Part shown: positions 8,105-16,681 of the stretch, piece by piece | Position numbering within the stretch: position 1 is the first letter of the stretch | Layout of the letters: the number at the start of each line of letters is the position of its first letter | Source of the DNA: Cellulosimicrobium marinum | GTDB taxonomy: Bacteria; Actinomycetota; Actinomycetes; Actinomycetales; Cellulomonadaceae | Assembly (NCBI RefSeq): GCF_020551945.1 | Contig: NZ_JAJBZH010000004.1 | Coordinates: forward strand, 383,353 to 447,352 | DNA length: 64,000 bases | Direction of reading: 5' to 3' | The notes under the pieces: model-generated | The model's input: the letters and a program-made list of their open reading frames with translations, nothing else | Database searches by the model: none | Told to the model about the DNA's origin: nothing | Position numbers and translations under genes: made by a program

Positions 8105-8854
8105 GTGTTCAAGGTTCTTTGTCGGGGTGCGTGCACCGCAGCCGCCGCCACGGTCGCCGCGCTCGCGATCGGCGCGTCCGTCCCGGCTGTCGCCGCGGCG
8201 GCGCCGAGCACCCCGTCCGTCGTCGTTGCCGCTGCGGCGCCGGCCAAGCCCACGGGCCTCAAGCACGTGCAGATCACGTCTGGCCAGACCGCGACGTTCT
8301 CCGTGAAGAAGGTCAGTGGTCTGACGTACACCTGGCAGTACCGCCCGTACGGCGAGACGCAGTGGCGAACCCTCGCCGGCAAGACCGGGTCGTCGATCTC
8401 GATCAAGGGGACTTCCGCGCGCGACGCATGGCAGGTCCGTGCCGTGGCACGCAACGGCTCCGGTCAGACCACCCCGTCCGGGTGGGCCTTCCTCCTCGTG
8501 CACTCGACGATCACGGACCCGTACGCGGTCGGGACACCCGCGTGGTTGACCCGGTGGACCACCGGCATGCTGGACACGACGTACGGCTCCTCGACCGTCG
8601 TCGGCTCGGGCGTCGCCCTGCGGGATCCGGCGGATGCCGACCCGTTCTCGAACCTGCGCTTCGCGTTCCGCGACGCGTCGGGCGCCTGGAGCACCGCGAC
8701 GGTGAAGAAGACTGCCGTCGACACCGCGTCCGGGACGATCGAGTACACGCTCACGGCCAAGCCCTCCGCCGCGGCGCGGGCCTCCGCGGTCGGCGACGTG
8801 TGGAAGGTGCGCGACGCGAGCACCAACGAGTACGAGTACTTCGCCACGGAGTGA
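8105..8854 (+). CDS. Small secreted protein of unknown function
   Basis: 249 residues from a GTG at 8105, with GGGAGG four bases upstream. A signal peptide (FKVLCRGACTAAAATVAALAI, cleavage near VAAAAP) is followed by an Ala/Pro linker. Next is an Ig-like domain of about 85 residues (ITSGQTATFSVKKVSGLTYTWQYRP, a TYTWQY strand as in bacterial Ig domains). The C-terminal domain of about 120 residues I do not recognise (WTTGMLDTTYGSS, ADPFSNLRFAFRDASG, ending VRDASTNEYEYFATE). No catalytic motif is seen. It faces the glucosyltransferase operon, with a strong hairpin between them. Likely extracellular; function not assignable. Confidence 0.7.
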   Translation: MFKVLCRGACTAAAATVAALAIGASVPAVAAAAPSTPSVVVAAAAPAKPTGLKHVQITSGQTATFSVKKVSGLTYTWQYRPYGETQWRTLAGKTGSSISIKGTSARDAWQVRAVARNGSGQTTPSGWAFLLVHSTITDPYAVGTPAWLTRWTTGMLDTTYGSSTVVGSGVALRDPADADPFSNLRFAFRDASGAWSTATVKKTAVDTASGTIEYTLTAKPSAAARASAVGDVWKVRDASTNEYEYFATE

Positions 8855-8861
8855 CGTCGTT

Positions 8862-8897
8862 CCACCCCTGCGGCGGGTCGACCCGTCGCAGGGGTGG
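8862..8897. terminator. Bidirectional hairpin terminator between convergent genes
   Basis: CCACCCCTGCGGCGGG and its near-perfect complement CCCGTCGCAGGGGTGG enclose a TCGA tetraloop. This makes a 16-bp stem with one G-U pair, just after the stop at 8854 and before the opposing stop at 8938. There is no T-tract, as is common for actinobacterial terminators. Confidence 0.65.
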
Positions 8898-8937
8898 GCG
8901 AGGGCAGGGAGGCCGGCCGGCCCGCACCGGCGACGCC

Positions 8938-10524
8938 TCAACGTCGCGCCGCGAGGCGCTCCCTCGACTCGTCGATCACGGCCTTCCAGGTGGCGAACAC
9001 CTCGGCGTTCGAGTACCGCCCCAGGATCGTCCGCCGGCCCTCCTCGCCCATCACCTGCGACCGGTCGGGGTTCTGGAGGACCTCGACGATGCGGTCCGCG
9101 AGCAGGGAACGCTCGCCGAACGGAACCACGAATCCCGTTCTGCCGTCGTCCACGAGGTCCTTCGGGCCGTACTTGCACGCGTAGGAGACCACGGGGGTAC
9201 CCACGCGGTAAGCCTCCAGGAAGTTCACGGGCAGTCCCTCGTACAACGAGGTGCACAGGACAGCCGCAGACGCAGCCATCTCTGCCGAGGCGTTCGTCGC
9301 GTACCCCCTGTACCGCACGGAACCGCCCATCCCTGTCTCCTTGATGTGCTCCTCGAGGGCCTCGGTGAGGCGGCCGGCGCCGAAGATGTCGAGCGTGGCA
9401 TCGGGGACGCGCGCGACCACCTCGCGAAAGACGTCGACGGCCTCGAGCACGTTCTTCTGCGCCACCATCCGGGCGAACATCGTGACCCGCAGCGGGTCGC
9501 GCGAGGCCGTGACCACGGCCTTCTCGTCGACCGAGTTCGGGACCACGCGGATCACGTCGCGGGCCGGGTACTCGGAGGCGATGTCCGTCGCCTGCTCCTG
9601 GGTGAGCACCACGAGAGCGTCCATCTCGGCGCTTCGCGCGAAGATGCCGCCGTAGTCGGTGCGTACGGGGGCGCCCGGGTGGAAAGGAGCCTTGTAGTGG
9701 TTGTTGTGGACCATGAAGAGGGTCGCAGCGGCCCGACGGGGGATGCGGAAGACCTTGCCGGCGCTGCCCGGCCCGTCGCAGATGAAGACCGCGTCGCCCG
9801 GCACGGACTCCGCGAGCTGCGTGAGCCAGTCGGCGAGCCATCCGGTCTGGCCCCCGACCTGACGGTCCGTGCGCCGGCCACGCTCGTCGGTCTCGTGCGC
9901 GGTGGCGGGCTTCCCCGTGGTGCGGTGGTAGGTGCGCACGAAGTACGGGTGTCCGGTGACTGTGAGGAAGCGTTCTTCGATGAGCTGCTCCGACCCGGGG
10001 ACCACGTCGCACTCCCGGAGCGCACTGCCGTCACGGTCGTAGTGCACGACCCGGTCCGCCCCCGGGCCGTCCGTGTGCCACCGCACCCAGGAGACCGTCC
10101 CGTCGTCCCGTCGTGCTCGCGACATCACCACCGTCTCCCGGGTGTCGACGAAGTGCTCATGCCCTGTCGCGGGGTCGGTCCGGCTCCGCGATCCGCGCGG
10201 CGCGCGGACCTTCGTGGCCACCCGGTCTCGCACACGTCCGCGGAACCTCGCCGTGCGGTGCGAGGCACGACGCTCCTTGAAGGCGTTGAGCACCCGGACC
10301 CGTGGGTCGAGCCAGCCCATCTCCAGGTACTCCGCGTTGCGCAGTGCGTGATCAGGGTCGTGCTGCAGTGTCACGACGGTCGTCGGGATGCCGTGCTCGA
10401 CGAACATTCGGGCGCGGTTGAGCATCGCCGCGGTCATGCCGCCCTTGCCCAGGATGCCGACGACCATGAAGACATGGAGCTGTTCCTGGTCGTCCGCACG
10501 AGCGCCTGCCGCGCCGGGATGCAT
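8938..10524 (-). CDS. GT4 teichoic-acid glucosyltransferase (TagE-like)
   Basis: 528 residues from the ATG at 10524, with GGAGG nine bases upstream. GT-B fold. The N-terminal Rossmann half starts FMVVGILGKGGMTAAMLNRA. A central beta-insertion (about residues 100-210, with WVRWHTDGPGADRVVHYDRDG) resembles the N-terminal module of poly(glycerol-phosphate) alpha-glucosyltransferases. The nucleotide-sugar half carries MFARMVAQKNVLEAV, DIFGAGRLTEAL and the E-x7-E retaining motif in LYEGLPVNFLEAYRVGTPVVS. Predicted role: decorating the polyol-phosphate chain with alpha-glucose (or another hexose) from a UDP-sugar in the cytoplasm. It is the last gene of a minus-strand run that starts at 16386; the gap to the upstream TagF-like gene is 43 bp. 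Confidence 0.8.
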   Translation of the reverse strand: MHPGAAGARADDQEQLHVFMVVGILGKGGMTAAMLNRARMFVEHGIPTTVVTLQHDPDHALRNAEYLEMGWLDPRVRVLNAFKERRASHRTARFRGRVRDRVATKVRAPRGSRSRTDPATGHEHFVDTRETVVMSRARRDDGTVSWVRWHTDGPGADRVVHYDRDGSALRECDVVPGSEQLIEERFLTVTGHPYFVRTYHRTTGKPATAHETDERGRRTDRQVGGQTGWLADWLTQLAESVPGDAVFICDGPGSAGKVFRIPRRAAATLFMVHNNHYKAPFHPGAPVRTDYGGIFARSAEMDALVVLTQEQATDIASEYPARDVIRVVPNSVDEKAVVTASRDPLRVTMFARMVAQKNVLEAVDVFREVVARVPDATLDIFGAGRLTEALEEHIKETGMGGSVRYRGYATNASAEMAASAAVLCTSLYEGLPVNFLEAYRVGTPVVSYACKYGPKDLVDDGRTGFVVPFGERSLLADRIVEVLQNPDRSQVMGEEGRRTILGRYSNAEVFATWKAVIDESRERLAARR

Positions 10525-10567
10525 CACGGTCGGTATACCTCCGAGATCTGCTGGATGAGTTGCTGGG

Positions 10568-12337
10568 TCAGAATTCGTCGGCGGTGCGCTCGTCGACCGC
10601 GACGGGCATGTCGAGATCGGTGGGGCCGAGGGTGTCCGACGACGGGGCGGCGGCCGCCCTCGGGCCCGCGGCGACGAGTACACGGATCGCGGTGTGGAAC
10701 GTCTGCTCGTACCCCTCGTAGGGCAGGTCGCCCAGGTAATAGGTACGCAGCTCCTTGCGCGTCTCGGCGAGCGGGTCGTCCCCGACGGCGCTGCGGACCG
10801 CGGCGCCGATGGTCGACGGGTCGCTGCCGTGGGCGAGGTAGCCGGCGCGCGCGAGGGGGAACTCGGCGAGGAACTCCGCGGTCGAGCCCGGCTGCATCTT
10901 GAGGATGACGAACGGCTTCTCGGAGAAGAGGAAGTCCGCGGGCACCGACGAGACGTCCGTGACGAGCACGTCGGCCTCGTTGAAGCACTCCTGCAGAGTG
11001 CGGCCAGCCGACGCCGCCTCGCCGAACACGTGGGCACGCCCGGAGGACGCGGCGTCGGTCGCGAGAAGCTCCTCGATCTCGGAGATCTGCTGCGCCGAGG
11101 ACGGTTGGCCCGCCGAGTACGGGTGGGGTCGGAAGGTGACCGTGAGGCCGTGGTCGATCAGCGCGCGCACGATCTCGGTGCCCACGGGGAGCGAGCCGTA
11201 GTTGGCGTCAGCCTGGAACCCTGTCCACGTCGGCGCGTAGAGCGCGGTGGTGGCAGGACGTCGGACGACGGGGCGCTCGATGCCGACGACCTGCGGTCGG
11301 CCGACGATCTCGAACTTGTCGAGCGGGATCCGCACGCCGTGGTTCGCATAGCGGTCGATCCCTGCCTGGCCTGCGACGAAGATCTTGTCGAACATCGCGG
11401 TGACGGGGTTGTAGCTCGCGGGCTTGTCGCTGTCACCGTGCAGGAGCTGCACGTGGGTCATGTCCTGGTACCGCACGTTGTGCGTGTTCTTCGCACCGTT
11501 GTTCACGTACAACGCGACGCGGAAGCTCGGCACGTGCAACGCGTCGAGCTCGGCGAGCGAGGGGGACGCGACGACGGGTAGCGACGTCGTGCGCGCCGCA
11601 GCCTCGGCGAGGGCGTGCTCCCGCGCGACGACGACGGTCCTGGCGTCGATCCGCTCGAGCACGGAAGCCCACGCGGCGAGCTGGTACTCGGTTCCACCCG
11701 GGCCCGTGATGTAGAGCATCACCTGTGGGGCGTACGCCTCGAGGGCAGCCCGCAGCTCGCGCTCACGCCGGGCCCGGACGCGCGGCGCGGTGAGGACGGA
11801 GACGGCTTCCGCGCCGGCGACGACGAGGATGGCGACGAGCAGCAGGACGAGCACCGGAGCCGGTAGCCACGGCGTTCCCGCGAGGAGCGCTGCTGCCGCC
11901 AGGGAGAAGGCGACCTGCCATGGGCCGAGCCGCGCGCTGCGGGGCATCGCTGGGCCACCCGGGACGCCTCGGACGAGACGTCCGACCTGGCGCCAGGACC
12001 GTGCGACGACCGCCTCGACCGCGACGGTGAGCGCGACCAGAGCCCCGGCGACGACCGCAGGCCAGTCGCCGGGGTCTCGTGCCGCGAGGACGGTGACCGC
12101 GGCCGCCAGGAGGATCCGCGCCGCACCGTACGTCCCGAGCAGCCCCGGCGTCGGCCGGGCGATCCGGGTTCGGAGCACCCAGGCGATCGAGAGCACTCCC
12201 GCCACGACCAGCGCGCCGGCCCACGCGTCGGGCGTCGCGGTCGCCGCGACGACGAGAGCCGTCGCGGCGACCAGGTTGACGAGCACGGTACGAAGAGTCG
12301 GCCAGATCGTGCGGACCGTGTCGACAAGAGCGTTCAT
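10568..12337 (-). CDS. Membrane-anchored TagF-like polyol-phosphate polymerase
   Basis: 589 residues from the ATG at 12337, with GAGGGA eight bases upstream. The first 200 residues hold about five hydrophobic helices (LVNLVAATALVVAA, ALVVAGVLSIAWVL and others). The rest is a CDP-glycerol glycerophosphotransferase domain: ITGPGGTEYQL, LLHGDSDKPAS, YAPTWTGFQ, FRPHPYSAG, VTDVSSVPADFLFSEKPFVI. Its core closely parallels the soluble copy at 3887-5164 (same HGDSDK, YAPTW, PHP and VSDVS/VTDVS landmarks), but this copy carries the membrane domain. Lying just downstream of CDP-ribitol synthesis genes, it is the best candidate for the main poly(ribitol-phosphate) polymerase (inference). Confidence 0.82.
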   Translation of the reverse strand: MNALVDTVRTIWPTLRTVLVNLVAATALVVAATATPDAWAGALVVAGVLSIAWVLRTRIARPTPGLLGTYGAARILLAAAVTVLAARDPGDWPAVVAGALVALTVAVEAVVARSWRQVGRLVRGVPGGPAMPRSARLGPWQVAFSLAAAALLAGTPWLPAPVLVLLLVAILVVAGAEAVSVLTAPRVRARRERELRAALEAYAPQVMLYITGPGGTEYQLAAWASVLERIDARTVVVAREHALAEAAARTTSLPVVASPSLAELDALHVPSFRVALYVNNGAKNTHNVRYQDMTHVQLLHGDSDKPASYNPVTAMFDKIFVAGQAGIDRYANHGVRIPLDKFEIVGRPQVVGIERPVVRRPATTALYAPTWTGFQADANYGSLPVGTEIVRALIDHGLTVTFRPHPYSAGQPSSAQQISEIEELLATDAASSGRAHVFGEAASAGRTLQECFNEADVLVTDVSSVPADFLFSEKPFVILKMQPGSTAEFLAEFPLARAGYLAHGSDPSTIGAAVRSAVGDDPLAETRKELRTYYLGDLPYEGYEQTFHTAIRVLVAAGPRAAAAPSSDTLGPTDLDMPVAVDERTADEF

Positions 12338-12363
12338 GGGGCGTTCCCTCGCGAAGGCGCGGA

Positions 12364-13074
12364 CTACTGACGGACGACCAGGTTTCGTGAGTCGACGTAG
12401 CGCCCGACGGGGGAGGCAAGCATCTCGATCACCGCCGCGACGTGCTCCGGCTGCATGATCGTGCTCGGATCCTCCTCGGGCGCGAGCACCCGACGCAGCG
12501 CGGTCGCCGTGCGACCGGGCGAGATGCACACGACCCGGGTGCCGTAGATGGCGAGCTCCTCGCGCATGACCTCGCTCATGTTGATCATCGCCGCCTTGGA
12601 CGCCGAGTAGGTCAGCCAGCCCGACCTGCCGTTCATCCCGGCCGTCGAGGCGATGTTCACCACGAGGTCGAACTGGTTGCCCCCGTGCAGCAGCTCCTGG
12701 ACGAGGGTGAACGGCGCATAGAGGTTGACCGCCATCGTGCGCTCGAAGTCGGAGAAGTCGACCTGCTGGAGCGGCACGGGCTTGGTGTACCCGGCGTTGT
12801 TGACGAGGACGTCCACGTTGCCGTGGTCACGGACGATCTCGCCCACGAGCGCGATGATCGCCTCACGATCGGCGAGGTCGATCTCGTAGGGCACGAGCAT
12901 GACGTCGCGGGGGTTGTCGGCACGCAGGTCGTCCAGCGCCGCGGTGAACTCGGTAGAGGCCCTCGCGAGCATGAGCACCGTCGTGACCTGGGCGTCGCCG
13001 TTCGCCATGAAGCGGCGCACGGTCTCGAGGCCGATGCCCTTCGACGCGCCGGTCACCAGGAGTGTCTTACTCAT
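12364..13074 (-). CDS. SDR reductase, probable ribulose-5-phosphate reductase for CDP-ribitol
   Basis: 236 residues. The classical SDR pattern is complete: TGASKGIG at 8-15, NNAGYT, catalytic Ser in NIASTAG, YSASK for Tyr and Lys. The ATG at 13074 overlaps the upstream cytidylyltransferase stop by eight bases (ATGAGTAA), pointing to translational coupling. A GTG at 13092 has no SD. In Haemophilus Acs1/Bcs1 an SDR domain fused behind an IspD-type domain reduces D-ribulose 5-phosphate to D-ribitol 5-phosphate using NADPH. Here the same two domains occur in the same order as separate, overlapping genes, hence the call. Without that context only a generic SDR function could be claimed. Confidence 0.72.
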   Translation of the reverse strand: MSKTLLVTGASKGIGLETVRRFMANGDAQVTTVLMLARASTEFTAALDDLRADNPRDVMLVPYEIDLADREAIIALVGEIVRDHGNVDVLVNNAGYTKPVPLQQVDFSDFERTMAVNLYAPFTLVQELLHGGNQFDLVVNIASTAGMNGRSGWLTYSASKAAMINMSEVMREELAIYGTRVVCISPGRTATALRRVLAPEEDPSTIMQPEHVAAVIEMLASPVGRYVDSRNLVVRQ

Positions 13075-13756
13075 TCCAGTCGTCTTCCCCACCTGTCAGG
13101 AGGTACGTCGCAAGGCGGACGTCGGTCGGTGTCGTCACCTTGATGTTCCGGTCGCTGCCCTCCACGAATCGCACGTCATGACCCGCGACCGCCACGAGGG
13201 TCGCGTCCTCCGTGAACTCCTTCTGCTCGCGCCGGGCGAACGCGTGCGCGTCCTCGAGGTCGGCGCGGGAGAACCTCTGGGGGAGCTGGACGTTGCGCAG
13301 CGTGGAACGCTCGAGGTACCCCGTCACGCGCTGCGACGCCGGGTCCACGGGGGCCACGGTGAAGGGGATCGGGAGCATGAGCGACACGTTGCGGTGCTCG
13401 GACGCGACCAGACGGGCGAAGTCCGCGGTCTCCACGAGCGGTCGGGCCGACTCGTGAATGACGACGTCGCCGTTCGTGACGTGCTCGAGCATGCGCGCGA
13501 CCGAGTCGTGACGGCTGCTGCCAGCGGGGACGTAGGTCACCGGCGTCTTGATCGCGTAGTCGGTCACGACCTTCTCGACCTCGTCGCGCCACCCCTCGGG
13601 GTAGTTGAGGACGATCTGATCGATCTCGGGCACCGCGTCGGCGGCGACGAGGGAGTAGACGAGGATGGGGATGCCGTTGACCTTGATCAGCTGCTTCGGC
13701 TGTCCGGCCGCGACGCGGGCGCCCACACCCCCGTTCAGCAGGAGCAGGGAGTACAC
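13067..13756 (-). CDS. tarI: IspD/TarI-like ribitol-5-phosphate cytidylyltransferase
   Basis: 229 residues from a GTG at 13756, with GGAGGT eight bases upstream. The protein is an IspD-family nucleotidyltransferase: N-terminal loop LNGGVGARVAAGQPKQLIKV, PAGSSRHDSVARML, HESARPLV (acidic and basic residues of the active site), then RFVEGSDRNIKVTTPTDV at the C-terminus. TarI makes CDP-ribitol from CTP and ribitol 5-phosphate. The context (SDR reductase overlapping, TagF-like polymerases, TagGH) favours this over MEP-pathway IspD. The usual A-A/G-G-x-G-x-R loop is changed to L-N-G-G-V-G-A-R. It is 35 bp downstream of the triple-domain gene. Confidence 0.75.
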   Translation of the reverse strand: MYSLLLLNGGVGARVAAGQPKQLIKVNGIPILVYSLVAADAVPEIDQIVLNYPEGWRDEVEKVVTDYAIKTPVTYVPAGSSRHDSVARMLEHVTNGDVVIHESARPLVETADFARLVASEHRNVSLMLPIPFTVAPVDPASQRVTGYLERSTLRNVQLPQRFSRADLEDAHAFARREQKEFTEDATLVAVAGHDVRFVEGSDRNIKVTTPTDVRLATYLLTGGEDDWNE

Positions 13757-13791
13757 GGTGTCGTACCTCCGTGGGTCTCGAGGGGGAGTGG

Positions 13792-16386
13792 TCAGCCCTG
13801 GTGGGCGAGCCAGTGGTCGCGGCCGGGCACGAAGTCCGCAGACCACGGCTTCGTCGAGTCCGCCCAGTGCCAGAGCAGCGGGGACTCGACGTGCTCGCGG
13901 CCCGGCACGTGCGCCCAGGCGGCGTCGATCACGGCGCGCGACGGCCCGGCGAGCAGGTGCAGCGCCGCGCGGTCGTCGAGCCGGTACGTGCGCATGGCGG
14001 GGATGAGCTCGTCCGCGACGTGGTTCTCGCGCAGGCGTGCGAGGTCGAGGACCATGACGTCCGTGTCGAACGCGTCGAAGTCGAACACGTGCCGCGAGTG
14101 GATCACGCGGTAGAACTCGTACGCCGTCGCGGGCTCCGGGTCCAGCGCGCGGGCGGCACCGTACAGCACGGCAAATCCGCTCGACGACCTCCCGGACGCG
14201 TCGCGTGCCGCGAGCAGGGAGTCGCCGAGGTCCGTCGCGGCGAGCGTCGCGACGTCGCCGACGACTGCGGCCGCGACAGGCAGCAGGACCGCGCGGTCGA
14301 CGGGGACGAGCTCGGCGAGGAGCACGCGGTCGACCGCCCGCCCGTCGGACAGGCCGAGCGGGGTGGTGTCGAGCGCGGTCGTGTCGACCCACGTGACCGT
14401 CGCGCCCTCGACATCGAGACCGGAGGGGCGTGCGCCGCGGGCGACGACCCAGGCGCGCACCGGCGCCGACGTGCCCGCCACGACGGAGCGGAGCACCGGG
14501 GCGACCCGGGCGACCTCCGACGCGGTCGGCGTGAGGACGACGTCGACCGCGCCCTCGGCCGCCGCCGGCACGGCGGGACGGAACGGCAGCGCGAGGTCGT
14601 GCGCGGCGGTGCCGTGCGGCTCGAGCGGGGACGTCCTCGCGTGGCGCGCCTCGGCAGCGGCGACCTCGTCGGCGACGGTCTCGCTCCACAGCGCGTAGAC
14701 GTCCTCGCGGGACCGACCCTCGAAGATCGCGGCGAGGACCGGCTGGAGGCGGTCGCGCATGCGGGACCTGATCGCGTCGAAGTCCGGCTGGGAGAGGCGG
14801 AAGAGGCCGTTGAACCGGACGTCCGCGTTGTTCTTCGGCTGGAAGTCGACGGCGAGCCCGAGCGAGCGGGTCGGCAGGTAGCAGTGAAGGCGCGTCGTGA
14901 CGACGTCCGTGTAGTTGCGGCGGTAGCGCTCGAGCAGCGCGACCGCGTCGCGCATGTTCGCGGTGAAGTCGCGCTTCTTCACCTCGCCGTACGACTGCTT
15001 GACGTTCTCGTGGCCCTTGGGCACGGGGGTGCGCGCGACGTCGACGTAGACCGTGGCGGGCGCCGGCTTCGCGTCGAGGTCGGGGAAGACGGTGTTCACC
15101 GTGGTCGTCAGGCAGCCGGAGAAGAACGCCGGCACGCCGAGCGAGAGGAGGAGGTCGACGGTGGTCCAGTCGCGGCAGCCGATCGGCCCGTGGGCCTTGA
15201 GGTACTCGACGCCTTCGGGCGTGAGGAGCTCACGCTTGTTGCAGTGGAAGGAGACGAAGATCGGGTTGAGGTTGGGGTGCAGCGGGAAGTCGAACCGGTC
15301 GAGACCGAAGATCGCGTGCATGTGCCACCCGAACTCGAGCAGCCACGTGTTCTCGGGGAACGCCTGGTAGGTGGTCGAGTCGCGGTCGACGGTCACGAGC
15401 TCGACGTCCGCGGAGACGCCGCTCAGTCGAAGCTCCGGGCGCACGCGCCGCTGCATGTCCTCGACGAAGCCGACGACGTCGTCGTCGCCGTGGAAGCGGA
15501 GGTCCTGGTGGCGGACGACGTGGCCGAGCGACGCGAGCGTCTGGATCTGGTCGCCGATGTTCTGCGACGCCCGCACACGCCCGGGCTGGACGTAGTCGAT
15601 CAGGCCGAAGACCACGCGACCCGGTTCCGGTGCGGGTGCGGTGAGGTTGCGCTCGACGCCGACCCACTTGCGGTCCCACTCGATCTCGGCGCGCCCGACG
15701 GGCCACACGTCGTCGCCCGCGACCGCCTGCCGCTCCTCGAGCCGCGTGTAGGCCTGGTCGGCGAGGCGGAGCTCGTCGGCGTCGAACAGGTACTTGTACA
15801 GCTCGAACCACTGGCGGGGCTCGAGGGAGTCCGCGGGGCCGGCGAGCGCGGCGCGGCCGAGCTCGACCCCGCGCGCGCGGTCGACGGAGAACAGCGAGCG
15901 CACGCGCTCGAACCACGCGTGCTCGAGCGCGAGCTCGTCGCCCGCGGCGTCGAGGTGGTGCACGGCGAGGTCGTCGAAGCCGCGCTTCTGCGCGACCACG
16001 CCCGCGGCGAGGTGCCCGACCGTCGCGGACTCCGGGTCGGCGACGAGCGCGTCGGCGAACGCCTGGGCCGCCGCGGTGCGCTTCTCGCCGAGGAGCGTGC
16101 GCGCGGTGCGGACCGACGACGCGGCGAGGCCGCGGCCGTGCCGCACGTCGTCGAACAGGGGGGTGCCGGGGCGCTTCGCGGCCCTGCGCACCTTCTCGGC
16201 GGGATCGGGGGAGGGCAGCTCCCTCGGTGCGCGCTTGCGCACGGGCCGGTCCTCGGTCGCCGCGAGGAGTCGTTCGTAGGCCTCCGACCACCGCGTCGAG
16301 CGTGCCGCGACGGCGCGCACCTGGTCCTTCGTGGCGATCGGCAGTCGGCTCGCGGCCAGTCGGCGGAGCTTGCGGAAGCGGGGCAA
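13792..16386 (-). CDS. TPR / polysaccharide pyruvyltransferase / GT8-like fusion protein
   Basis: 864 residues. The best start is TTG at 16386, preceded by GAGGAG seven bases upstream; no ATG or GTG nearby has an SD. Residues 60-230 are helical with TPR-like repeats (RTAAAQAFADALVADPES, FDDLAVHHLDAAGDE). Residues 250-560 look like a polysaccharide pyruvyltransferase domain (NIGDQIQTLASL, GPIGCRDWTTVDLLLSLG, SGCLTTTVN, TTRLHCYLPTRSLGLAV), the family that adds a 4,6-linked pyruvate ketal from phosphoenolpyruvate. Residues 600-864 resemble GT8 glycosyltransferases (LLAELVPVDRAVLLP, FDFDAFDTDVMVLDLARLRE, LLWHWADSTKPW), but the DxD metal site is not evident. Likely adds or recognises sugar and pyruvate on the teichoic acid; specifics unknown. 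Confidence 0.68.
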   Translation of the reverse strand: MPRFRKLRRLAASRLPIATKDQVRAVAARSTRWSEAYERLLAATEDRPVRKRAPRELPSPDPAEKVRRAAKRPGTPLFDDVRHGRGLAASSVRTARTLLGEKRTAAAQAFADALVADPESATVGHLAAGVVAQKRGFDDLAVHHLDAAGDELALEHAWFERVRSLFSVDRARGVELGRAALAGPADSLEPRQWFELYKYLFDADELRLADQAYTRLEERQAVAGDDVWPVGRAEIEWDRKWVGVERNLTAPAPEPGRVVFGLIDYVQPGRVRASQNIGDQIQTLASLGHVVRHQDLRFHGDDDVVGFVEDMQRRVRPELRLSGVSADVELVTVDRDSTTYQAFPENTWLLEFGWHMHAIFGLDRFDFPLHPNLNPIFVSFHCNKRELLTPEGVEYLKAHGPIGCRDWTTVDLLLSLGVPAFFSGCLTTTVNTVFPDLDAKPAPATVYVDVARTPVPKGHENVKQSYGEVKKRDFTANMRDAVALLERYRRNYTDVVTTRLHCYLPTRSLGLAVDFQPKNNADVRFNGLFRLSQPDFDAIRSRMRDRLQPVLAAIFEGRSREDVYALWSETVADEVAAAEARHARTSPLEPHGTAAHDLALPFRPAVPAAAEGAVDVVLTPTASEVARVAPVLRSVVAGTSAPVRAWVVARGARPSGLDVEGATVTWVDTTALDTTPLGLSDGRAVDRVLLAELVPVDRAVLLPVAAAVVGDVATLAATDLGDSLLAARDASGRSSSGFAVLYGAARALDPEPATAYEFYRVIHSRHVFDFDAFDTDVMVLDLARLRENHVADELIPAMRTYRLDDRAALHLLAGPSRAVIDAAWAHVPGREHVESPLLWHWADSTKPWSADFVPGRDHWLAHQG

Positions 16387-16597
16387 GCGAACACTCCTCG
16401 GTCGGTGGGTGCAGCGTCGGCGACGATGTGGTCCGCGGCTCACCGCGCGGGTGCCGCCAGGCGGACGGGGCGAGGGCGAGCGCCCTCGGGTGCCGAGTGT
16501 ACGGGCAGAGGTCGGGACGGGTCGTCAGCCCGTCCGGCGTGCACGGAATCTCTACGTCGGCGTCAGGCCTGCGGCTCTTGCCGTCGACGGCGGCGGA

Positions 16598-16603
16598 TAT
16601 AGT
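16598..16603 (+). promoter_or_regulatory. -10 box TATAGT for the TagGH exporter operon
   Basis: GGATATAGTGG is the most AT-rich stretch of the 295-bp divergent gap (16387-16681) and matches TANNNT, leaving a leader of about 72 bases before the GTG at 16682. A possible -35 (TTGCCG, 16578) is spaced only 14 bases away. No gene is seen in the gap. Confidence 0.4.
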
Positions 16604-16681
16604 GGCCGAGGCGCAGGCCGCCCGACTCTTCGCCTGGCCCGATGCCGACCCCGTTCCCCTTCCAGATGGGTGCAGACGTAC

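Noticed and set aside
8119-10902. Long plus-strand open frame opposite the glucosyltransferase and TagF-like genes
   Set aside because: Composition is Arg/His/Gly/Val-rich without motifs, while the minus strand holds complete conserved enzymes with SD sites.
13067-13756. ispD of the MEP isoprenoid pathway
   Set aside because: The overlap with an SDR gene, TagF-like neighbours and the altered nucleotide loop favour a CDP-ribitol enzyme.
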